Assembly: GCF_030272695.1 (NCBI RefSeq)
Contig: NZ_JARFYN010000018.1
Coordinates: 1-64,000 of the forward strand
Direction of reading: 5' to 3'
Source of the DNA: Martinezella calliandrae
GTDB taxonomy: Bacteria > Pseudomonadota > Alphaproteobacteria > Rhizobiales > Rhizobiaceae
Length of the DNA stretch: 64,000 nucleotides
Under the pieces are notes generated by a model that saw only the letters and a program-made list of their open reading frames with translations, made no database searches and was not told where the DNA came from. A program made the translations under genes and the position numbers. Shown piece by piece: positions 47,691 through 57,497 of the stretch. The number at the start of each line of letters is the position of its first letter. The first letter of the stretch is position 1.

Positions 47691-48488
47691 ATGACTGGAC
47701 TAATTCAACGGCTTATCGGCAGGAAAACGGCGAAGTTCATGGAACAACACCGGCGGCGACGCATCGATTTGACGCAAGAGGGCTACACAGCCATCTATGC
47801 GGTTGGTGATATCCATGGCTGCTACGACTCGTTGGTCGAAGCGCAGAGGCGCATAGTCGAGGATGCCGGCACGATACCTGGCCAGAAACTCCTGATGTTT
47901 CTTGGCGACTATGTCGATCGTGGTCCGCGATCGAACGACGTGCTTCAGCACCTCTGCGAGCCCCCGCCGGCAGGCTTTGACCGCTACATCCTCTGCGGCA
48001 ATCACGACGACGTCTTCCTGAAGTTCCTGGACGATCCGCGCGCCAACAGTTATTGGCTCGAGTTCGGCGCTGTCCAGACGCTCACCTCCTATGGCGTCGA
48101 TGCGGAATATCTCCTTTTGGAAGAAGGCCGGAGCATCGAAGAACTCTGCGAAACCGTCCGGCAGGCTGTCCCGCACGCACATGTCGAATTGTTGCGCTCT
48201 CTGCCGATCGCCATCCTCGTCGGCCCCATTCTGTTCGTTCATGCCGGCATCCGGCCCGGTATACCGCTTGCGCAACAATCCGACCAAGATCTGATCTGGA
48301 TCCGCGACCCCTTCCTCACCGAAGGACCGCAATTGCCGGTGCTGGTGGTCCATGGTCACACGCCAGGCCTGGAACCCGTCTTTGGCAATCGGCGCATTGG
48401 GATCGACACTGCCGCCGCCATGGGCGGCAGCCTGACTGTCCTCAAGATCGCCAATGGCCGCCAGACGATCCTGACGCAGGTCTTCTGA
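47691..48488 (+). CDS. PPP-family metallophosphatase (serine/threonine phosphatase-like)
   Basis: 265 residues from the ATG at 47691. The four metal motifs are in order: GDIHGCYD, GDYVDRGP, GNHDD and VVHGHT. The family removes phosphate from proteins or from dinucleoside tetraphosphates; bacterial members are often broad. The start is uncertain, because no ribosome binding site is clear for 47691, a TTG at 47664, or ATG at 47739. It converges with the RND pump gene over a shared terminator. Confidence 0.85.
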   Translation: MTGLIQRLIGRKTAKFMEQHRRRRIDLTQEGYTAIYAVGDIHGCYDSLVEAQRRIVEDAGTIPGQKLLMFLGDYVDRGPRSNDVLQHLCEPPPAGFDRYILCGNHDDVFLKFLDDPRANSYWLEFGAVQTLTSYGVDAEYLLLEEGRSIEELCETVRQAVPHAHVELLRSLPIAILVGPILFVHAGIRPGIPLAQQSDQDLIWIRDPFLTEGPQLPVLVVHGHTPGLEPVFGNRRIGIDTAAAMGGSLTVLKIANGRQTILTQVF

Positions 48489-48508
48489 GCAAACTGCCGA
48501 CAAAATCA

Positions 48509-48538
48509 AAGGGGCCTCAGCCTATGCCGAGGCCCCTT
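48509..48538. terminator. Bidirectional terminator, phosphatase / RND pump
   Basis: AAGGGGCCTC (48509-48518) pairs with GAGGCCCCTT (48529-48538). The minus strand continues TTTGATTTTG and the plus strand CTCGCTTT, so it can stop both convergent transcripts. Confidence 0.85.
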
Positions 48539-48557
48539 CTCGCTTTGCCCGCGCTTG

Positions 48558-51500
48558 TTATTCCGCTGCTATGGCCGGTGGCAGATGATCCACGGCGTCG
48601 TTACTCTGCTGTTGCACGGAAGGCGCTTGCTCCTTCTTTTTCGGCTCGCGGCCGAAGAAGAGTGCGTAGCCTGCCGGCAGCACAAAGATGGTGAGTACGG
48701 TGGCGACCAGGATGCCGCCCATCATGGCGTAGGCAAGCGGCCCCCAGAAGACGCCCCGCGAGATCGGGATCAATGCCAGCACCGCAGTCAACGCCGTCAG
48801 CATGATTGGCCGGAAACGCCGGACGGCCGAGCCGATGATCGCCTCCTTCCGGTCCATGCCCGCCGCGATGTCCTGGTCGATCTGGTCGACGAGGATGATC
48901 GAATTGCGGATGATGATGCCGAGCAGCGCGATGACGCCGAGGATCGCCACGAAGCCAAAGGGCGCGCGGCTGATCAGCAGAGCACCGGCCGCGCCGATAA
49001 TACCGAGCGGGCCCGTGGAGAGCACCAGCATCGCCTTGCCGAAATGCTGCAGCTGCGCCATCAGCAATACGACGATGATGACCAGCATGATCGGCGCCTT
49101 GGCGGCGATCGAAGCCTGGCTTTCGGCGCTGTCTTCGGCACCGCCCTGGATCTCGATCCTATAGCCCGCCGGCAGGCTGTTTCTAAGGTCGGCCATGTCG
49201 TTATAGAGCTTGGCCGTCACGTCGTTCGACTGAACGTCGTCGGGAAGCGTCGCCCTGACGGTAATCGTCGGCAAGCGGTCGCGGCGCCACTCGATGCTCT
49301 GCTCCATCACGGGCACGACCTTCGCGACCTGCGACAGCGGCACGAAACCGCCGGCGTCCGTCGGGATATAGATGGAATTGACCGAGGTCAGCAGATGGCG
49401 GCCGGCCTCCGGCTCCCGTGCGACGATGCCCACGGTCTCCTCGCCCTCGCGATAATTGTCGAGGGTGACGCCGGACATCGAGGCCTGCAGCATCTGGCGG
49501 ATACGCTGCGAGGTGACGCCGAGTGCGCGGGCGCGGTCCTGATCGATCACCAGTTTCATCGCCGGCACCGGCTCCAGCCAGTCGTCATGGATGGCAGCTA
49601 GCAGCGGGTTTTGTGTAAAGCGCGCCTTCACCTGGTCGGCGATGTGGCGAACCTCCTGCCGATCCGGACCCATGACACGCAGTTGTACTGGCCAGCCGGT
49701 CGGCGGACCCAGGAACAAACGGTCGACCTTGGCGCGGACCGAGGGGTAGTCGGAGGCGAGCATGTTGCGCAGCTTGACGATCAGCCGCTCGCGCGCTGGC
49801 TCATCCTTGGCCATGACCAGCATCTGAGCATAGTTCGGATTGGTGAGCTGCTGGTCGAGCGGCAGGAAGAAGCGCGGTGCACCCTGGCCAACATAGGTGG
49901 CGATGTACCGCTTATCGGGATCATCGGCCATGCGGGCTTGCAATGTCTGCGCCTGGCGTTCGACTTCCTTGATGCTGGTGCCTTCCGGCAGCCAGAGATC
50001 GACCAGTATTTCGGGACGCGAAGACTGCGGGAAGAAATTCTGCGGGATGAACTGAAATGACCACAGGCTGCCGACGAAGGCGGCCAGTGTCAAAAGCAGC
50101 ACGATGACGCGATGACGTACGGCCCAGCTCACTGACGAGCGCAGGCGCCGGTAAAAACGCGTGTCGAAGACGTCGTGATGCTCGCCGGCGTGATGGCGCT
50201 GCTTCAGGATCATATAGCCAAGCCAGGGCGTGAAATAGACCGCCACGAACCAGGAGATGACCAGTGCGATGCCGACGACATAGAAGAGTGTGCGGACATA
50301 TTCACCGGCAGTCGATGCGGCGAAGCCGACCGGGATGAAACCGGCCGTAGTGATCAGCGTGCCGGTCAGCATCGGGAATGCGGTCGAGGAATAGGCAAAG
50401 CTTGCCGCATCGAGCTTGACCAGCCCCTCCTCCAGCTTACGTTCCATCAGCTCGACCACGATCATCGCATCGTCGACGAGGAGGCCGAGTGCGATGATCA
50501 GCGCACCGAGTGAGATCCGTTGCAGATCTATGCCGAGCTCGTACATCATGGCGAAGGTCGCCGCCAACACCAGCGGAATGGCGATGGCGATCACCAAACC
50601 GGATCGCCAGCCGATCGACAGGAAGGAGACGATCAGCACGATCACCAATGCTTCGCCGAGTGCATGCATGAACTCGCTGATGGCGTCCGTCACCACTTCC
50701 GGCTGGTTGGAGATCTGATCGACCTGCACGCCGACCGGCAGCGAGGCGGTAAAGCGCTTGTAGGTCTCTTCCACCGCCCTGCCGACATCGGTCACTTTGT
50801 TGCCATTGGCCATGACGACGCCGAGCTGGACGCTCTGGTGGCCGTTATAGAGGAACTTGGCCGTGTAAGGATCCTGTAGCCCGGCGGTCACCGTCGCGAT
50901 ATCGCCGAGACGCGTCACCTGGCCGCCAGCGGTCAGCCGGAGATTCTTGATATCCTCGATCTTGTTGACGTCACCCTCGACCGAGATGCGCACGGAGCGC
51001 GTACTGGTATCGACCGAGCCGGCCGGATCGACTTTGTTCTGGCCGACGATTGCATTCTGCAGGGCGGTCAGCGTCAGACCGCGCTCGGCCAGCACCTTGG
51101 AGGAGACATCGATATAGATCTGCTCGGGCTGGTCGCCGATGATCACGGCCTTCTCAACGCCGGGTGTCGCAAGTAGCATATCGCGGGCCTGGATCGCGAA
51201 TTTCTTCAGCTCGGGATAACTGTAGCCATCGCCGCTGATCGAATGCAGGGTGATGAAGGTATCGCCGAACTCATCGTTGAAATAGGGACCTTGCAGGCCT
51301 TCCGGCAGCGTATTGGCGATATCGCCGACCTTCTTGCGCACCTGATAGAAGGCATCCTTCACCTGCTCGGTGTTGGTATCGCCCTTGATCTGGACGGTCG
51401 TGATCGCAAAGCCGGCGCGGGTATAGGATTTCACCCAATCGAGATGCGGCGTTTCCTGCAGCTTGCGCTCGATTTTGTTGACGACCTGGTCTTCCATGTC

Positions 51501-51707
51501 CTGCAGCGAGGCGCCGGGCCAGATGGTCTCCACCACCATGACACGGAAGGTAAAATCGGGATCTTCCTTCTGGCCCATGTGAGTAAGCCCGAGCGCGCCG
51601 GCGATGATGATCAGTGCAAACAGGAAGCGCGCGATGCTCGGATGGGCGATCGCCCATCGCGACAGGTTGAAACGCTTCTTTTCTTCGGAGGTGGTGTTGA
51701 TGGTCAT
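48558..51707 (-). CDS. RND multidrug efflux transporter (inner-membrane pump)
   Basis: 1049 residues with the RND plan: helix 1 at about 25-45, a large periplasmic loop, helices 2-7, a second loop, and helices 8-12. The proton-relay aspartates are in LGLLVDDAMIVVE (fourth helix). It is closer to the VceB/AcrD-like exporters starting WAIAHPSIARF than to AcrB. It pumps drugs or toxic organics out with a TolC-type channel, which is not encoded here. It starts 20 bases after the adaptor gene's stop. Confidence 0.93.
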   Translation of the reverse strand: MTINTTSEEKKRFNLSRWAIAHPSIARFLFALIIIAGALGLTHMGQKEDPDFTFRVMVVETIWPGASLQDMEDQVVNKIERKLQETPHLDWVKSYTRAGFAITTVQIKGDTNTEQVKDAFYQVRKKVGDIANTLPEGLQGPYFNDEFGDTFITLHSISGDGYSYPELKKFAIQARDMLLATPGVEKAVIIGDQPEQIYIDVSSKVLAERGLTLTALQNAIVGQNKVDPAGSVDTSTRSVRISVEGDVNKIEDIKNLRLTAGGQVTRLGDIATVTAGLQDPYTAKFLYNGHQSVQLGVVMANGNKVTDVGRAVEETYKRFTASLPVGVQVDQISNQPEVVTDAISEFMHALGEALVIVLIVSFLSIGWRSGLVIAIAIPLVLAATFAMMYELGIDLQRISLGALIIALGLLVDDAMIVVELMERKLEEGLVKLDAASFAYSSTAFPMLTGTLITTAGFIPVGFAASTAGEYVRTLFYVVGIALVISWFVAVYFTPWLGYMILKQRHHAGEHHDVFDTRFYRRLRSSVSWAVRHRVIVLLLTLAAFVGSLWSFQFIPQNFFPQSSRPEILVDLWLPEGTSIKEVERQAQTLQARMADDPDKRYIATYVGQGAPRFFLPLDQQLTNPNYAQMLVMAKDEPARERLIVKLRNMLASDYPSVRAKVDRLFLGPPTGWPVQLRVMGPDRQEVRHIADQVKARFTQNPLLAAIHDDWLEPVPAMKLVIDQDRARALGVTSQRIRQMLQASMSGVTLDNYREGEETVGIVAREPEAGRHLLTSVNSIYIPTDAGGFVPLSQVAKVVPVMEQSIEWRRDRLPTITVRATLPDDVQSNDVTAKLYNDMADLRNSLPAGYRIEIQGGAEDSAESQASIAAKAPIMLVIIVVLLMAQLQHFGKAMLVLSTGPLGIIGAAGALLISRAPFGFVAILGVIALLGIIIRNSIILVDQIDQDIAAGMDRKEAIIGSAVRRFRPIMLTALTAVLALIPISRGVFWGPLAYAMMGGILVATVLTIFVLPAGYALFFGREPKKKEQAPSVQQQSNDAVDHLPPAIAAE

Positions 51708-51727
51708 AGTCCCGCCCCTCGATCCGG

Positions 51728-52879
51728 TTAGCGCACGATATCGGCAGCCGCGGCGCTGCCATTCGTTTCTGCCGCCGCCTGCTGAGCAGTCGGCACTTTG
51801 ACCTTCATATTTTCGCTCATGAATTGCGTGCCCGCGGCAACCACGACATCGCCGGCCTTGAGCCCATAGGCAACGCGCACGCCGTCATCGGCGAAATCGG
51901 CAACCTTGACACTGCGCGAATGCACGGTGCTGGCGCTGCGATCGACCAACCAGACGATCTGTCGGCCATCCTTCTGGGCAAGCGCGCTCAGCGGAATAGA
52001 GACGTACGGCTCGGTATTGTCGGCCTGAGCCTCGATTGTGGCGGTCATGCCGAGTAGGACGCGCGGATCGTTGGGCAGGCTGACGCGGACCGCAAAGGTA
52101 CGCGACTGAGCATCGGCACTTCCGGACACTTCACGCACCTTGCCGTCCAGCACCAGTTTATCGTCGGACCAGAAGTGCGCCTTGACGTCCTTGCCGACCC
52201 TGAACTGGGCGATGTCCATCTCCGGAACAGCGATCTGCACTTCTTTTTCACCGTCGACAGCGACAGTGATAACTGGCGTGCCCGAACCAACCACCTGGCC
52301 GACATCGGCATTGATGGTCGTCACGATACCGTTCATGTCCGATGTCAGATCGGTATAGGCGACCTGGTTCTTTGCTTCCGCCAGCGCCGACACGGCGGAA
52401 TCGCGCGTCGATACGGCCTGATCATAGGAAAGCTCGGCCTGTTCCAGCTGCGATTTAGGCGCGACGTTCTTGTCGAACAGCTGCTGCGCGCGATTGCGCG
52501 CAAGCTCGGTGGTCTGCACCTGCTTTTCCGCCGCATCGAGATCGGCCTGCGAGCGGCGCACGGCCAAGGCGAAGTCAGTGGAATCGATGCGTGCGAGTAC
52601 ATCGCCGGGCTTGACCTTCTGGCCGATATCCACCTTGCGCTCGATAATCTTGCCGTTGACACGGAAGCCGAGGTTCATATCCGTCCGCGCCCTGACAGAG
52701 CCGGAATAGTCGAGCATGCGTGTCGTATCCGCCTTTGCGATCTCAACGACCTTCACGGGCCGGATCACTTCCGCCGTTTCCTCTTTCTTCTCGTTGCAGC
52801 CCGAAAGCATGAGCGCTACAGCGGTAAAAACTGCAGCGCCGGCAGCGGATCGTATAGTGGTGGTCGTTAGCGAGACCAT
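51728..52879 (-). CDS. RND efflux periplasmic adaptor (lipoprotein)
   Basis: 383 residues. A lipoprotein signal ends in LMLSGC at about residue 28. A lipoyl-like hairpin (SVRARTDMNLGFRVNGKI), an alpha-helical coiled coil (about 105-180) and beta-barrel domains follow, the order of the AcrA/HlyD family. It links the pump to the outer-membrane channel. AAGGAGAG precedes the ATG at 52879. First gene of the pump pair. Confidence 0.92.
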   Translation of the reverse strand: MVSLTTTTIRSAAGAAVFTAVALMLSGCNEKKEETAEVIRPVKVVEIAKADTTRMLDYSGSVRARTDMNLGFRVNGKIIERKVDIGQKVKPGDVLARIDSTDFALAVRRSQADLDAAEKQVQTTELARNRAQQLFDKNVAPKSQLEQAELSYDQAVSTRDSAVSALAEAKNQVAYTDLTSDMNGIVTTINADVGQVVGSGTPVITVAVDGEKEVQIAVPEMDIAQFRVGKDVKAHFWSDDKLVLDGKVREVSGSADAQSRTFAVRVSLPNDPRVLLGMTATIEAQADNTEPYVSIPLSALAQKDGRQIVWLVDRSASTVHSRSVKVADFADDGVRVAYGLKAGDVVVAAGTQFMSENMKVKVPTAQQAAAETNGSAAAADIVR

Positions 52880-52951
52880 GTCGCTCTCCTTGATGAAACG
52901 CTTTAGTCAAATGCAATGCGAGGGCACGCGGACCATCCGGCGTGCGGACAG

Positions 52952-53560
52952 TTATATCTTCAGGGCTCTAAGAGCGAAGTCGATGAGTTCGTCGGGCTCA
53001 GCCCGGTTCGTCTTGGCGAGACATTGCGCAACCATCTGCGGATGGCACAAAAGGATCGTTGCGGCGCCGAAGCATTTCGAGGCCGAAACCGGATCCTGTT
53101 CGGCGAACTCGCCGGCCGCGATGCCCTCGGCAATGATCTCAGCCAAGAGGTCGTGGATCCGGTCGATGTGTTTTTCGATCACATGCCAATCGCGCTCGAT
53201 GGCGACGATCACCATCTCATGCACTTTCTGTTCGTCGAGCATCGTCTCGAGCGTCATTTTGTACTGCGCATGAACGTAAGCGCGCAGCCGCTCGGAAGCG
53301 CTGATCGGCAGGTGACGGATGTCGTAGGCCATCTTGTAGCTCTGCGCGAGCATGCGGCCGCAGACGGCTTGGTGGATTTCCGTCTTGGACGCGAAGAAAC
53401 GGTAGATATTCGCGGTCGACATGCCGAGATCACGGGCGACATCGGCGACCGTCGTCTTGCTGTATCCGTAGTGGCGGAACAGCTTTTCGGCGGAATCGAG
53501 GATCCGGGTTATGTTTTCCTGACGCGCAGGATCGGCGCTGACATCAGAAAGATCGAGCAT
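52952..53560 (-). CDS. TetR/AcrR-family repressor of the RND pump
   Basis: 202 residues. The N-terminal helix-turn-helix is TTVADVARDLGMSTANIYRF; the C-terminal helical part is the ligand-binding region (TetR_C of the VceR/AefR sort). It sits 72 bases upstream of the adaptor gene on the same strand, so it heads the same transcript. A near-perfect 13-bp inverted repeat overlaps its promoter. It probably represses the pump until a toxic ligand binds. Confidence 0.9.
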   Translation of the reverse strand: MLDLSDVSADPARQENITRILDSAEKLFRHYGYSKTTVADVARDLGMSTANIYRFFASKTEIHQAVCGRMLAQSYKMAYDIRHLPISASERLRAYVHAQYKMTLETMLDEQKVHEMVIVAIERDWHVIEKHIDRIHDLLAEIIAEGIAAGEFAEQDPVSASKCFGAATILLCHPQMVAQCLAKTNRAEPDELIDFALRALKI

Positions 53561-53575
53561 GGATGCACTTTCAAA

Positions 53576-53611
53576 TTACGAGTGACGATTTTTAATTTTC
53601 GTTAGTCGTAA
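53576..53611. promoter_or_regulatory. Operator of the TetR repressor, overlapping its promoter
   Basis: TTACGAGTGACGA (53576-53588) and TCGTTAGTCGTAA (53599-53611) match as an inverted repeat at 11 of 13 positions, with a 10-base spacer. On the minus strand TTGACA lies at 53628-53633, about 17 bases upstream of the first arm, so the dyad covers the -10 and start region. Confidence 0.7.
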
Positions 53612-53635
53612 AACATCAAAGCAAATATGTCAACA

Positions 53636-53661
53636 AACCGCCCCGCGAAAGCGAGGCGGTT
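53636..53661 (-). terminator. Terminator after the four-helix membrane protein gene
   Basis: AACCGCC and GGCGGTT with an inner CGC/GCG stem and GAAA or TTTC loop. On the minus strand it is followed by TTTGTTG. It ends 29 bases past the stop at 53691 and directly precedes the tetR promoter. Confidence 0.65.
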
Positions 53662-53690
53662 GAAATGTATCGTCGATAGGTTTGATCGGC

Positions 53691-54170
53691 TCAGGCGCCC
53701 TGAAGCTGTGGGCGGAAGCGACGCACGCTCAGGAAGCCTACGATGACGATGACGGCCAAAAGCACGAGCTGCGAGGCCAGGACCGGCGGCGCGTTGTCAG
53801 CGGGAGCCAGAGCGTGCAACGGCGGGATCTTCTGGAACGATTGCACGATCAGCACGAGACAGTTGAAGAAGAGCAGCGCGAGAGCACCGACGACGTAGAC
53901 CGGCCGCCAAATCCCGGTCAGACGGAACTTGTAGAGCGCCAGCGCGGTTGGGATAAAGATCAGCACGCAAAGCGTGCCGACAACGATCCCCGGCGTTACT
54001 CCGTTGAATGGAAAGAGGAAACCGGTGAGGCTGGTAAGGATCGTGGTGACCATATAGATCAGCGTGGTGCGCTCATAGCGCTTGCCGGTCAGGAAACCAT
54101 GGGCCACCGCAATGCCAGTGACAATAGCGATCAGGCTGATAATGACGTGAATCAACGTAAGTCCGGACAT
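53691..54170 (-). CDS. Four-helix integral membrane protein, unknown function
   Basis: 159 residues, almost all hydrophobic: helices near 5-25, 38-58, 62-82, 90-112 and possibly 130-150. No charged motif or cofactor site stands out; a conserved-looking GFLTGKRYERTT joins the first two helices. I do not recognise a family. It has its own terminator and is probably monocistronic. Confidence 0.65.
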   Translation of the reverse strand: MSGLTLIHVIISLIAIVTGIAVAHGFLTGKRYERTTLIYMVTTILTSLTGFLFPFNGVTPGIVVGTLCVLIFIPTALALYKFRLTGIWRPVYVVGALALLFFNCLVLIVQSFQKIPPLHALAPADNAPPVLASQLVLLAVIVIVGFLSVRRFRPQLQGA

Positions 54171-54283
54171 TCAAACAATCCCCTTCGCGCAATGTATTTT
54201 CTGCGCGAAGCTTAGCCCGGCCCTTGGATGAGGGATTGTAGATTCATGGCGAAATATGTGCGGAACTGCACGGTTTTGCGTGC

Positions 54284-54314
54284 AAGAAAACGCCGCGCGC
54301 CAGGCGCGGCGTTT
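54284..54314 (-). terminator. Terminator of the OsmC gene
   Basis: AAACGCCGCGC pairs with GCGCGGCGTTT; on the minus strand it is followed by TTCTTG within a T-rich stretch. It lies 13 bases past the OsmC stop at 54327. Confidence 0.8.
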
Positions 54315-54326
54315 CCATCGGAAACG

Positions 54327-54758
54327 TCAGGCCGCGTGGACTTCCAGAGTAATCGGAACGGAAGCGAGCGCCTTGGAGACCGGGCAACCTGCCTTAGCCT
54401 TGTTGGCGAGTTCGGTGAACTTGGCTTCATCGGCGCCGGGAACCTTACCGGTCAGCGTCAGGTGGATCGCGGTGATGGCAAAGCCACCTTCGACGCTTTC
54501 GAGGGTGACCTTGGCGGTCGTTTCCATGCTCTCGGCGGTAAAGCCGGCCTCATTGAGGATCAGCGACAGAGCCATGGTGAAGCAGCCGGCATGGGCCGCG
54601 CCGATCAGCTCTTCCGGATTTGTACCGGGAACGCCCTCGAAGCGGCTGGCAAAACCGTAGGGATAGTGATTGAGCGCGCCGCTCTGGGTCGAGATCTGAC
54701 CCTTGCCGTCCTTCAGACCGCCGGACCACTGGGCCGAACCTGTACGATTGATCTGCAT
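54327..54758 (-). CDS. OsmC-family peroxiredoxin
   Basis: 143 residues. Two redox cysteines sit in HAGCFTMAL and KAGCPVSKAL, the spacing of OsmC thiol peroxidases that reduce organic hydroperoxides. The N-terminal GSAQWSGGLKDGKGQIST matches OsmC rather than Ohr. AAGGAGGA precedes the ATG at 54758; a longer frame to 54920 has no such site. Confidence 0.92.
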   Translation of the reverse strand: MQINRTGSAQWSGGLKDGKGQISTQSGALNHYPYGFASRFEGVPGTNPEELIGAAHAGCFTMALSLILNEAGFTAESMETTAKVTLESVEGGFAITAIHLTLTGKVPGADEAKFTELANKAKAGCPVSKALASVPITLEVHAA

Positions 54759-54951
54759 GCCGTCCTCCTTGTCGTTGATTGAGCGTCGGAAAAGGCCCCT
54801 TGCCCTCCCCGCAAATGACCGATGGGAAGCAGCCGACACAGCCTGAAAAGTGGATGCTCTGGCGCTGCCCCAACCGGCAATATAATGCTCTATCCGTCGA
54901 AGACGACAGCGCCGTAACAATTAACCTGCTGGCTGTGGCCAATAGCTTTGG

Positions 54952-55905
54952 CTATCCTCTCCTGCGCCCGGCAGCGACCGACCGGATATTGTCCAGCGTC
55001 ACGGCAATCAGCAGGATCGAACCCAGGACGAGGTATTGATAGAAGGCCGGAATATTGAGAAGATTCATGACGTTCTGCGCGATGCCCATGATCAGAACGC
55101 CGACAATGACGCCGCTCATCGAGGCCCGGCCGCCTGCCAGCGAGACGCCGCCGAGCACACAGGCCGAGATAACCAGCAGCTCGAGCCCGATCGCCGCATT
55201 CGGTTGACCGGAGGTGATGCGCGACGACAAGAGAATACCGGCAATTGCGCAGATGAAGCCCTGCAGCGTGAAGATCCAGATCCGCATCGTGGCGACATTG
55301 ACACCCGCCAGTCGCGAAGCCTCCGGATTGCCGCCGATTGCCAGCGTGTTCTTGCCGAAGATGGTGCGGTTGAGCACAAAGCCGAACAGAAGGAAAAGGA
55401 TTACCATGATCCAGATCGGCGTCGGAATGCCGAAAAAGGTCGAGAGCGCCAGCTGATAGAAATTCGGATCGTTAATGCCGACGGCGCGGCCGTCCGAAGC
55501 GATCAGCGCCAGACCGCGGACGATCTGCATGGTGGCGAGCGTTGCGATCAGCGCATTGATGCGCACCTTGGCGATGAGCACACCATTGACGAGGCCGACG
55601 ATCGAGCCGCAGACCAATGCCGCCAGCAGGCCGAGAATGATGGAGCCGGTGACGTTTGAAGCCATGACCGCGATCATGCCGCAGAAAGCGACCGTCGAGC
55701 CGACGGAAAGATCGAAATCGCGTGAGGCCAGGCAGAACATCATCGTGCAGGCAACGATGCCGATCGTGACCACCGATTGCAGCAGGCCGATCATGTTGCG
55801 CTCGGTCAGGAAATTCGGAACCGTCAGCGACACGATGACGAAGGCCACCGCGAAGATGACGACGAGGCCCTGTTCGCCCAGGAGGATTTTTTTCATGGAA
55901 GACAT
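54952..55905 (-). CDS. Monosaccharide ABC transporter permease (AraH/RbsC type)
   Basis: 317 residues with eight to ten hydrophobic helices, CUT2 family. The conserved loop GxxxGLVNGVLIAKVRINALIATLATM (in part) and FAIGGNPEASRLAGVNV-like sequence are present. AGGGAAA precedes the ATG at 55905; an internal ATG at 55896 is an alternative. Third gene of the unit binding protein - ATPase - permease; 17 bases after the ATPase gene. Confidence 0.9.
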   Translation of the reverse strand: MSSMKKILLGEQGLVVIFAVAFVIVSLTVPNFLTERNMIGLLQSVVTIGIVACTMMFCLASRDFDLSVGSTVAFCGMIAVMASNVTGSIILGLLAALVCGSIVGLVNGVLIAKVRINALIATLATMQIVRGLALIASDGRAVGINDPNFYQLALSTFFGIPTPIWIMVILFLLFGFVLNRTIFGKNTLAIGGNPEASRLAGVNVATMRIWIFTLQGFICAIAGILLSSRITSGQPNAAIGLELLVISACVLGGVSLAGGRASMSGVIVGVLIMGIAQNVMNLLNIPAFYQYLVLGSILLIAVTLDNIRSVAAGRRRG

Positions 55906-55922
55906 CGTCGCGATTTCCCTAG

Positions 55923-57428
55923 TCAGAATGTGCCTGCGGCGTTTTTGTCCGGCAGTGCGGCGGTGAGTATCTGGTGCTCGTTGAAATTCGCCCGCGCCAC
56001 ATCGGCGGCGACCTTACCGCCGCACATCACAATGATCCGGTCGGAAATGCCCATGACTTCTGGCAGCTCGCTGGAGATGACGACGATCGCCATGCCGCCG
56101 GCCGCCAGGTCATAGAGGATTTCATAGATTTCCGATTTCGCCCCCACATCGATACCGCGCGTCGGCTCGTCGACGACCAGCACCTTGACGCCCTGCTCGG
56201 ACAACCAGCGGCCGAGAATAACCTTCTGCTGGTTGCCGCCGGAAAGATTGATGATGTCTTGTCTGCGCGACGGCGTGCGCACGCGCAGCCTGGCGATAAA
56301 TTGATCTGCAAGCGCCGCTTCCTTGCGAGGGCTCAGTATGCCGAATGGCGAATAATGCCGCCGCGAGGAGATGGTAATATTCTCCTGGATCGAGCGACCC
56401 TGGATGATCCCATCGAGCTTGCGATCCTCCGGGCAAAGCACCATGCCGGCATAGATCGCCGCCTTGGGGTTGTTCGGAGCGACGGTGATGCCATCGATGG
56501 CGACCTTGCCCTGATGACGATGGTCCGCACCGAACAACAGCCGCGCCATCTCGCTGCGGCCGGCGCCGATCAGGCCGAAGAAGCCGAGGATTTCACCTTT
56601 GCGGACGGAAAAATTGATCGGCGTTGGCAGCTTCCGCCCCGAAAGATTCTTGACCTCCAGCCGGACAGCTCCGAGCGGCCGCTCGCGCCAGCCCCAAATA
56701 TTGCTGATCTCGCGGCCGACCATTTCGGCAATGATCTGCTCGCGCGTTACTTTCTTGATGTCGGGATGGTGTGCTGCGAGCTTACCGTCGCGCAGCACCG
56801 TCAGGCTGTCGCAGAGCCGGAAGATCTCATCGAGCCGGTGCGAGACATAGAGGATGACCGTGCCGTTCGATTTCAACCGCTCGATCAGGGAAAACAGGAT
56901 CTCGCTTTCGCGGGATGACAGCGACGAGGTCGGCTCGTCGAGCGCGATGACGCGGGCGTCGACCATGACGGCCTTGGCGATTTCCACCATCTGTCGCGCG
57001 CCGATCGACAGCGACGACACCTTGGCCGCCGGATCGACATCGATGCCAATCTCTCGCAGCTTAGCGCGCACGGTTTCGATCAGCGTCTTACCGTTGATGA
57101 CGCCGGCCTTGGCTGGAAAGCGGCCGAGCCACAGGTTTTCCGCGACCGTCAGTTCGGGCACCAGTTGCAGTTCCTGGTGGATGACCGTGACACCGGCCTG
57201 AAAGGCATCACGTACCGAATGGTAGTGCTGTTCCTGGCCGTCGATGGTGATCGTGCCCGCATCAGCGGACTGATCGCCAGAAAGAATACGGATCAGCGTC
57301 GACTTTCCAGCGCCGTTTTCGCCCATCAATCCGTGCACAGCTCCCCTGACGACGGGGAAGATGATGTTCGACAGCGCCTGAACGCCGGGATAGTTCTTGG
57401 AAATACCGTTGAATTCGAGAAAGGCCAT
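55923..57428 (-). CDS. Monosaccharide ABC transporter ATP-binding protein (AraG type)
   Basis: 501 residues with two ATPase domains. The first has Walker A GENGAGKST, a LSIGARQMVEIAKA signature and IALDEPTSSL. The second has the degenerate P loop GLIGAGRSEM, the signature LSGGNQQKVILGRWL and VVDEPTRGIDVG. This asymmetric pair is normal for CUT2 ATPases. The ATG at 57428 begins MAFLEFNGISKNYPG. Confidence 0.92.
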   Translation of the reverse strand: MAFLEFNGISKNYPGVQALSNIIFPVVRGAVHGLMGENGAGKSTLIRILSGDQSADAGTITIDGQEQHYHSVRDAFQAGVTVIHQELQLVPELTVAENLWLGRFPAKAGVINGKTLIETVRAKLREIGIDVDPAAKVSSLSIGARQMVEIAKAVMVDARVIALDEPTSSLSSRESEILFSLIERLKSNGTVILYVSHRLDEIFRLCDSLTVLRDGKLAAHHPDIKKVTREQIIAEMVGREISNIWGWRERPLGAVRLEVKNLSGRKLPTPINFSVRKGEILGFFGLIGAGRSEMARLLFGADHRHQGKVAIDGITVAPNNPKAAIYAGMVLCPEDRKLDGIIQGRSIQENITISSRRHYSPFGILSPRKEAALADQFIARLRVRTPSRRQDIINLSGGNQQKVILGRWLSEQGVKVLVVDEPTRGIDVGAKSEIYEILYDLAAGGMAIVVISSELPEVMGISDRIIVMCGGKVAADVARANFNEHQILTAALPDKNAAGTF

Positions 57429-57497
57429 GTTTCTCTCACTGGTAAAAGGACCCGGCGGCAAGATTGCCACCGGGCCGTGATCACCCGGGGAGGATGA

